NCBI RefSeq assembly: GCF_000383415.1
Contig: NZ_KB911259.1
Span: 1 to 64,000 of the forward strand
DNA: 64,000 nucleotides
Direction of reading: 5' to 3'
Source: Hyphomicrobium zavarzinii ATCC 27496
Lineage (GTDB): Bacteria > Pseudomonadota > Alphaproteobacteria > Rhizobiales > Hyphomicrobiaceae
Below, in pieces: positions 56,886 to 64,000 of this stretch; the stretch's first letter is position 1, and each line of letters starts with the position of its first letter. Position numbers and translations under genes: made by a program. The notes below the pieces were generated by a model. It saw only the letters and a list, made by a program, of their open reading frames with translations. It was not told the DNA's origin and made no database searches.

Positions 56886-58976
56886 TCACTCCGCCGCCTC
56901 ACCATGGCTGACGAGAACCTGGTCCGCGAGGCGTCCGGTCAGCTCGGCAAGGTGATCGAAGCGCGCCGTGTAGGTGCCGACACCCGACGTCGCCGAACGC
57001 AGCTCCACGATCAGGTCCTCGATCTCCGCTTCCGGAATGTGGGCCGAGACGACATCCCAGCCCGGCCAGCCCTTGCGGCTGTCGAAGCCCAGGATCTGCC
57101 CGCGCCGTTGCGGGATCATGCCGTTCACGCGCGCCGTCGCCTCCGAGGGAACGGAGATCTCGACCGCCATCACCGGCTCCAGCAGCACCGGCTGACACTT
57201 CGGCATCCCCTCGCTCATGGCGAGGCGCCCGGCCTGCCGGAACGCCATGTCCGAGCTGTCGACGGTGTGGAACGAGCCGTCCGTCAGCGTCACCGCGATA
57301 TCGACCACCGGGAACCCGAGCGGACCGTGCTTCATGTAGTCCGACACGCCGATCTCGACCGACGGGATGAACTGCTTCGGCACGACGCCTCCCGTGATGG
57401 TGTCGTTGAACGCGAAGCCCGCCCCGCGCGTCTGCGGCCGGATCGACAGCACCACGTCGCCAAACTGGCCGTGTCCGCCCGACTGCTTCTTGTGACGGCC
57501 GCGGATCTCCGTCGGCTTGCGGATCGTCTCCTTGTAGGGAACGTGCCGCTTCTGCCTCTCGACCACCACGCCGTATTTGCGCTGCAGCCGCTCGAACGAC
57601 ACGCGAAGATGCATCTCGCCCTGCCCTTTGAGCAGAACCTGATGCGTCTCGGCGTTGTGCTCGATGACGAGCGAGGGATCTTCCTCGATCAGCTTCGCCA
57701 GCGCCGACGAAAGTTTCACCTCGTCCTTGCGGTCCTTGAGGCCGATGCCGGAAGCGAGCACGGGCTCCGGAATGTCGGCGCCGCCGATCTGCACGATACC
57801 GGCCTTCTCGGTCGTGATCGTGTCTCCTGTGCGCACGTGATCGAGGCGGCCCAGCGCCACGGTATCGCCCGCATGCGCCATTTGCCGCTTCTGCGTCTCC
57901 TCGCCCTTGAGCGAGAACACGCCCGCCACGCGCTCCTCGTTGGCATCTCCACCGGTCACGCTCGCGCCATCCGCGAGGTCGCCGGTGAGAATGCGCGCGA
58001 TCGAGAGTTTGCCGCCGTGCCCCGTGTAGAGCGTCTTCATCACGTAAGCGGCGCTCTTCGCGTTCTCCACCTTGAGGCGCTTGGCCGTGGCGGTCACGAA
58101 CGGCGCCTCGTGACGCAGCGCTTTCAGAAGCCGCAGGATCCCGTTGCCGTTCTGCGCGCTGCCGAGCAGCACGGGGCAGATGAGCCCGTCCTCGAACTCC
58201 CGCGAGAGATCGGAGAACACGAGCTCCTTCTCGGGCGCGAGATCGGAGAGCAGCTTCTCCATCAGCGCGTCGTCGTAGTCGGCGAGTTGCTCCAGCATGT
58301 GGAAGCGCGCTTCCTTCTCGTGATCGAGATCGGACGCCCGGATCTCGACCATCTCCGAAGGCGCGTTCTTGCGGAACAGGAAGGCCCGTTCGAGCGCGAG
58401 ATCGATGAAGCCGGTCGCGACGCCGTTTTCCCAGATCGGGATCTGCCGCAGCACGAGCGGTTTGGTGGAGGCGGGCTGCAAGGCCGGAATGATTTCGCGG
58501 ATCGGCGTCTCGCAGGCGTCGATCTTGTTGAGGAACAGAAGGTGCGGAATGCCCCGGTCCTCGAGCTGCTTCAGGATCACCTGCAGCGCAGGGACACGTT
58601 TGGGATCGGGCTCGGAAACCACCACCGCGGCATCGCAAGCCGTCAGCGCCTCCGCTCCCTCGTACTGGAATTCGATGGAGCCCGGGCAGTCGATGAAGGT
58701 GAACGTGTCGCCGAGGAAGCTCACATCGGCGATGTTGAGCGCAACGCTCATGCCGTGTGCGCGCGCTTCGGGGGAAGCGTCACCCACGGACGTCTTCTCG
58801 GCGACCGACCCCGGCCGCACGACGCCGCCCGTCCGGGCAATGATGGATTCGAGGAGAGATGTCTTACCTGAGAGAAATGGGCCGATCAGTGCGATGCAGC
58901 GGGTGCTGCGGCCCGAAGATTGCCCAGAGCCGGCACCCGTTGGTGATGTGCCCCTTGGGCCGTCGGATTGCCCCAT
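56886..58976 (-). CDS. Elongation factor G-like GTPase with altered G3 motif
   Basis: 696 residues with the EF-G domain order. P-loop GPFLSGKT (32-39), G3 reads DCPGS (96-100) instead of DTPGH, and G4 is NKID (150-153). EF-G domains II to V follow, including VDIAVTLTDGSFHTVDSSDMAF and a C-terminal EF-G fold (PVMAVEISVPSEATARVNGMIPQRRGQILG). Loss of the catalytic His suggests altered GTP hydrolysis. This form recurs in alphaproteobacteria beside the standard FusA, so it is probably a paralogue with a different role. Confidence 0.9.
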   Translation of the reverse strand: MGQSDGPRGTSPTGAGSGQSSGRSTRCIALIGPFLSGKTSLLESIIARTGGVVRPGSVAEKTSVGDASPEARAHGMSVALNIADVSFLGDTFTFIDCPGSIEFQYEGAEALTACDAAVVVSEPDPKRVPALQVILKQLEDRGIPHLLFLNKIDACETPIREIIPALQPASTKPLVLRQIPIWENGVATGFIDLALERAFLFRKNAPSEMVEIRASDLDHEKEARFHMLEQLADYDDALMEKLLSDLAPEKELVFSDLSREFEDGLICPVLLGSAQNGNGILRLLKALRHEAPFVTATAKRLKVENAKSAAYVMKTLYTGHGGKLSIARILTGDLADGASVTGGDANEERVAGVFSLKGEETQKRQMAHAGDTVALGRLDHVRTGDTITTEKAGIVQIGGADIPEPVLASGIGLKDRKDEVKLSSALAKLIEEDPSLVIEHNAETHQVLLKGQGEMHLRVSFERLQRKYGVVVERQKRHVPYKETIRKPTEIRGRHKKQSGGHGQFGDVVLSIRPQTRGAGFAFNDTITGGVVPKQFIPSVEIGVSDYMKHGPLGFPVVDIAVTLTDGSFHTVDSSDMAFRQAGRLAMSEGMPKCQPVLLEPVMAVEISVPSEATARVNGMIPQRRGQILGFDSRKGWPGWDVVSAHIPEAEIEDLIVELRSATSGVGTYTARFDHLAELTGRLADQVLVSHGEAAE

Positions 58977-59473
58977 GGTGTCCTCCTTCCCGCTCCCCGG
59001 ATTTTGAGCCCGGGTTGAGCGCTACGAGGCGCAGAGGGATGCGCACGTCGCGCACCTCCCGCGCCTCTCGAAGGAGCGCGACGAGCTGATGGTCGCGCCG
59101 GCGAAGGAAAGACGCAAGAGGCTTCCTGCTTAATCTTGCTCTAATCATTGCCATCCAAACTCGAAGGCATGAGTCGTGAGGAGGGGAAGCACACGAGAGC
59201 CTCAAGTTGTTGCGTCGCAATAAGTATTCGCAGATGCGCAATGGGGTTTCGTGAAGAATGTTTCCAAAAATTACTTGAATTAAGGCGATCCTCGCCGCAT
59301 CATGAAAGTGTCAGCTTGGGCGCGTAAATGCTTCAAGATGACGGTTCGAACGGTGCTGGCAGGCAACAAGAAACCGCCCGGGAGAGGCAAAGGCTAGGCG
59401 ACAAGGCGCGGGCAAGGTTCATGGAACCAAATGCCTACATGTGACGCTTACCCTTCAAGGAAGGACGTGCCTC
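58977..59473. other. Intergenic, no gene recognised
   Basis: 497 bases between divergent genes. The stretch around 59250-59300 is AT-richer than the rest and may hold promoters. No structured RNA or gene could be supported. Confidence 0.4.
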
Positions 59474-59734
59474 ATGAGTAGAGAATCTCTGAACAGATCG
59501 CTGGTGAAGGCCGCCGATGCGGCGGGCTACGCCATGGCATCGAGAGAAGAGGATCTGACGGACTGGACCCTGCGCCAGCCGGAAGTCGCTCTTCGCAATG
59601 GACACGCCGCTGCGGCCAACGCCGCGCGCCGCATGTCGTTGCCGTTTGCCCGCTTCGAGCACTGGATCGCACACATGCTCTCGTTCCCGGAATTCCGGGC
59701 GCACACTCCGCGCGCTCTGCTCCCGAGCCGCTGA
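59474..59734 (+). CDS. Small hypothetical protein
   Basis: 86 residues from the ATG at 59474 (SRESLNRSLVKAADAAGYAMA). No signal peptide or membrane segment; Ala-rich helices and a WIAHMLSFPEF segment. It is followed at 59780 by a good terminator, which supports it as a real transcription unit. No family was recognised. Confidence 0.55.
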   Translation: MSRESLNRSLVKAADAAGYAMASREEDLTDWTLRQPEVALRNGHAAAANAARRMSLPFARFEHWIAHMLSFPEFRAHTPRALLPSR

Positions 59735-59779
59735 GCACTGAACTCTACCCTCAAACTCTACCCGCATGTCGACATCACG

Positions 59780-59810
59780 AGCCCTGCCTCCAAACAAGGC
59801 GGGGCTTTTT
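59780..59810 (+). terminator. Rho-independent terminator
   Basis: AGCCCTGCCT (59780-59789) pairs with AGGCGGGGCT (59797-59806), one G-U pair, 7-base loop, followed by TTTT. Confidence 0.88.
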
Positions 59811-59943
59811 ACGTGGACGTCCCCGTATTGATCTGGTCCGCGCGTTTGTTGACACCCCCGGGGCCTGATGCAAGCCTCCACGACGGAAAGTGCGAACCCG
59901 CGCCGTTCACTGTCGACGGGTTGGATAGGAGGAGAGATTGCCG

Positions 59944-60384
59944 ATGCGCCGAGTTCTTTGTGCGGTTCTTGCCGTCACCCTGGGTACGACCATTGCCGCG
60001 GCTCAGAACACAACGATCATCAAGGAGCGGAAAGAGCACTTCAAGAAGATGGGCGACACGGCCAAGCCGGCTAACGCCATGTTCAAGGGTGAGGCGGATT
60101 TCGATCTCGCAGCCGTCCAAGCCGCCCTCAAGGTCATGCAGGAGAAGGCAGCGATCCTGCCGACCCTGTTCCCCGACGACGCAAAGACCGGAGGAGAGAC
60201 GGAAGCTCTTCCCGTGATCTGGGAGAAGAAGGCGGACTTCGAAGCGCGCTTCAAGAAACTCGGCGAGAGCGCGAAAGCGGCTGAAGCGGCGATCATGGAC
60301 GAGATCACCTTCGCCGACACCTGGAAAAGCGTAATGGGCAATTGCAGCGGCTGCCATAAGGAATTCCGCAAGCCGAAATCCTGA
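59944..60384 (+). CDS. Cytochrome c' type (class II) cytochrome
   Basis: 146 residues from the ATG at 59944, which follows AGGAGGAGA. A signal peptide (RRVLCAVLAVTLGTTIAAA) precedes a four-helix-bundle type sequence (KERKEHFKKMGD, DLAAVQAALKVMQEKAAILP, DFEARFKKLGESAKAAEAAI). The haem site CSGCH is at the C terminus (about 134-138), as in class II cytochromes c' and c556. A cytochrome b561-like gene follows after 44 bases, so they probably exchange electrons. Confidence 0.9.
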   Translation: MRRVLCAVLAVTLGTTIAAAQNTTIIKERKEHFKKMGDTAKPANAMFKGEADFDLAAVQAALKVMQEKAAILPTLFPDDAKTGGETEALPVIWEKKADFEARFKKLGESAKAAEAAIMDEITFADTWKSVMGNCSGCHKEFRKPKS

Positions 60385-60428
60385 GCCGCACGCTTCGCCT
60401 GACACCACCCGGGGAACGCCGAGCCACG

Positions 60429-61157
60429 ATGCCAGAGACGTCCAGTGAACCGCGCACCGTACACGTCTGGGACCTTCCCACGCGACTGTTTCACTGGACG
60501 CTCGTCGTGCTCATCGTCAGCGCGTGGGTGAGCTACGAATTCGCCGAAGCCATCGGCGACGAGACGCTGGTCTGGCACCGTGCCAACGGGCTCGCCATCC
60601 TGACGCTCATCGTGTGGCGGCTGATATGGGGCGTATGGGGCTCGTCCACCTCGCGCTTCTCGGCCTTCGTGCGATCCCCAACCGCCGTCCTCGCCTACGC
60701 CGCCTCGCTGCCCGGCGGCCGCAGTATGCGCTATCTCGGGCATAACCCGCTCGGTGCGCTGATGGTGCTCACCCTGCTCGCCACCCTCGCGGCCATTGGC
60801 GGCTTCGGACTGTTCGCCACCGACGACAACGATCTCGTCGGAGGGCCGCTCTATCGCCTGGTCAGCGAAAGCCAGAACGTGCGGGCCGCGCGCCTGCACG
60901 ACCAGATCTTCAACTTCGTTCTGCTTCCGCTGGCGGCGCTCCACATCGCCGTGAACGTGCTCTACACGTTCGCGAAGAAGGACCCGTTGATCCAAGCGAT
61001 GGTAACCGGAAAGAAGCCGGCCGCGCCCTATGCGGACGCCTCAGAAGCGGCGGTCGTGACGAACCCGCTCGCACGCGCCGCGATCTCTCTGGTGCTCGCC
61101 GCCGCGATCGTGCTGGGCGGCATCCTCGCCGCTGGCGGCCGACTCGCGTTCTATTGA
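60429..61157 (+). CDS. Cytochrome b561-like membrane protein
   Basis: 242-residue integral membrane protein starting HVWDLPTRLFHWTLVVLI, with His residues in helices 1, 2 and near the end (WHRANGLAILTLIVWRLIWG; LHDQIFNFVLLPLAALHIAVNVLY) as haem ligands. This is the bacterial cytochrome b561/Ni-Fe hydrogenase-type family. Together with the preceding cytochrome c' it forms a small electron-transfer module; donor and acceptor are unknown. Confidence 0.9.
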   Translation: MPETSSEPRTVHVWDLPTRLFHWTLVVLIVSAWVSYEFAEAIGDETLVWHRANGLAILTLIVWRLIWGVWGSSTSRFSAFVRSPTAVLAYAASLPGGRSMRYLGHNPLGALMVLTLLATLAAIGGFGLFATDDNDLVGGPLYRLVSESQNVRAARLHDQIFNFVLLPLAALHIAVNVLYTFAKKDPLIQAMVTGKKPAAPYADASEAAVVTNPLARAAISLVLAAAIVLGGILAAGGRLAFY

Positions 61158-61607
61158 AAACGGCCCCGAGTGAACACGGCTTCGCGCCGGCCTCAACGCC
61201 GTGCAGACCAGCCGCCTCTTGCCCTGCGCACCTTAACGTCAAGCGCATCCGCACCCCGACCTCCATCGGCGTTCCCCCAACCGCAGCAGACCGCCCTTGA
61301 GGCGGGGCAGCTTGCCTGAACGCCAGAGCGCATGGCCCTGGATGGCCGGGTCAAGCCCGGCCATGGATTTGGGGGGGCGCGCAACGTGAAACGTGCCCTG
61401 TGTGAGAGGTGTCTGGATCCCGGCCTGCACCGGGATGACGTCGAAGGAAGGCATACGGCGCAGACAAAAACAACGTCACCCCGACGGAGGTCGGGGTCCA
61501 GCCACCGTGGAGGAGGCGATCCGCTTCCACGGGCGCGGCCTCCCGGCGCCATGCCTCGCATGACAGCCGGGACCACCACGCGCCTGCCACGTCTCACGCG
61601 GATGTCG
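61158..61607. other. Intergenic region with dispersed repeats
   Basis: 450 bases between the convergent cytochrome b and aspartate aminotransferase genes, mostly filled by the palindromic repeats at 61342-61500. No gene is credible. Confidence 0.55.
61342..61500. repeat. Dispersed palindromic repeat cluster
   Basis: ATGGCCGGG/CCCGGCCAT (61342-61364) is followed by a TGGATCCCGG...CCGGGATGAC palindrome near 61413 and GTCACCCCGACGGAGGTCGG at 61476. The 50-base junction from 61434 closely matches 44434-44484 between the tandem repeat copies, showing that spacers as well as palindromes are conserved. Confidence 0.8.
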
Positions 61608-63186
<1,579 letters not shown>

Positions 63187-63489
63187 ATGACGCGCTTCAA
63201 GAAATCCCCGATTTATCGCAAGCACTTGCCCGATCTCGTGGCCGGCCTCGCCGTGTTCGCTCTGATGATCGGCCTGACTGGCTGGCACATCGGAATCGCC
63301 GTGGCGTCCGATGGGGGCGCGGCCGCGAGCCTCGACCGCAACGCCTCCGCCCTCCTCCTGGCCGGCGCCTTCGCCGCCATGGCGGTGTTCAATATGGCCT
63401 TCTTCCGCCACCTCTGCCGGGCCTATGCCACCCCCCGAAAGGCTGCCGCCCGCCGGGCCTTGAGATCCGGCCAGCCTCCCCGCACGTAA
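63187..63489 (+). CDS. Small two-helix membrane protein
   Basis: 100 residues from the ATG at 63187, with AAAGGAG about 12 bases upstream; the frame is open 57 bases further. Two hydrophobic helices (LVAGLAVFALMIGLTGWHIGIAV and ALLLAGAFAAMAVFNMAFF) and a basic C terminus (ATPRKAAARRALRSG). No family was recognised. Confidence 0.65.
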   Translation: MTRFKKSPIYRKHLPDLVAGLAVFALMIGLTGWHIGIAVASDGGAAASLDRNASALLLAGAFAAMAVFNMAFFRHLCRAYATPRKAAARRALRSGQPPRT

Positions 63490-63599
63490 GCTCAACCAAA
63501 CGGGGAATTAACGCTTTAGCCGGGCTCGCACACGAACTATGTCCACGCTATAAGCGTTGTAAGGTACCGTGAGTTAGGGTTCGCCAAAGGGCTGCAATC

Positions 63600-64000
63600 A
63601 TGACGCTCCGCCGCTTCGCTCTCGCCTCGAAACCATCCGCCCGCACCGGCGCGGTGCTCGCGCTGCTTGCGCTCACCGGCGTGGGGATTGGCTCTGCCAA
63701 CACCGACGCAGTGGTCGCCGAACGCTTCACCGCCGCCCTCGAGGCCGCACCCCAGCAGATTGCGACGGCCGAGGCGGCCAACCACACCCTGGTCTCCGGC
63801 AGCGAGGCCTTCTGGCTGGCCGAGAAGCGCCGCCACGAGACCGACGGCGCCGCCCTCGAACCTGCGGCCTGGTCGCCACCGCTCGCCGCTGGCTTGGCCA
63901 TCGGCGACCGCATCACCATCTCGACTGGAAAATCGGAGCGCGTCCTTCAGGTGGTCGCCATCTCCGACGTGGAGCCGGGCACCATGCCCGCGAGCGCCAC
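63600..64000 (+). CDS. Exported protein of unknown function, cut by the window edge
   Basis: At least 133 residues from the ATG at 63600. A membrane segment or signal (GAVLALLALTGVGIGSA) precedes an Ala/Glu-rich part and the start of a compact domain (LAIGDRITISTGKSERVLQVVAISDVEPG) before the sequence ends. Too little remains to name a family. Confidence 0.65.
   Translation, partial: MTLRRFALASKPSARTGAVLALLALTGVGIGSANTDAVVAERFTAALEAAPQQIATAEAANHTLVSGSEAFWLAEKRRHETDGAALEPAAWSPPLAAGLAIGDRITISTGKSERVLQVVAISDVEPGTMPASA

Noticed and set aside
59335-59360. GTTCGAAC-type sequence resembling a tRNA T-loop
   Set aside because: No acceptor stem or anticodon arm can be drawn around it; it is a chance palindrome.

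Overview
The window is GC-rich DNA from an alphaproteobacterium, most likely Hyphomicrobiales (a Hyphomicrobium-like lineage is a guess). Supporting signs are a HemA-type 5-aminolevulinate synthase, an NDUFA12-type complex I subunit, a DUF2155 protein, an LdtR-like MarR regulator beside an L,D-transpeptidase, a GTTC-N7-GTTC LexA box at umuD, and a B12-dependent class II ribonucleotide reductase. No rRNA, tRNA or CRISPR array was seen.

1-11031: a mobile element that is almost complete in the window. Three overlapping tyrosine recombinase genes (234-5622) are followed by a metal-resistance cargo: a Met-rich Spy-like protein, a SHOCT protein, a DUF302 protein, a MerR regulator, a P1B-type ATPase with two HMA domains, LspA and a DUF411 protein. 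Two promoters share a CTATAG-N3-CTATAG operator. The ends carry an inverted repeat (4-19 against 11016-11031). Immediately right of the element the reading frame of an ardC-type antirestriction gene resumes, so the element appears to have landed in ardC.

11032-19991: older plasmid- or ICE-like accessory DNA. It holds the ardC remnant, small unknown proteins, a dnaB helicase, an SOS-controlled umuDC pair with a divergent small gene sharing the LexA box, two related exported proteins (the second frameshifted), dinB and a NUDIX hydrolase.

19992-46006: mostly chromosomal housekeeping genes: manC, an ABC exporter, two L,D-transpeptidases, the minus-strand operon nrdR-ribD-ribE-ribB-ribH-nusB-thiL, glyA, hemA, an ldtR-like regulator, a 3-hydroxyisobutyryl-CoA hydrolase-like protein, an extensin-like protein, hemB, a 332-333 bp tandem repeat, a DUF2155 protein and NDUFA12.

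46007-64000: nrdJ preceded by a pair of NrdR-box-like palindromes 31 bp apart (nrdR itself is at 33 kb), an RlpA-like protein, a CinA-type protein, sfsA, an exported MsrB, an SH3-domain protein, an EF-G-like GTPase with an altered G3 motif, a cytochrome c'/cytochrome b561 pair, an aspartate aminotransferase, and a gene running off the right edge. Dispersed palindromic repeats occur near 39.3, 44.1-44.8 and 61.3-61.5 kb.
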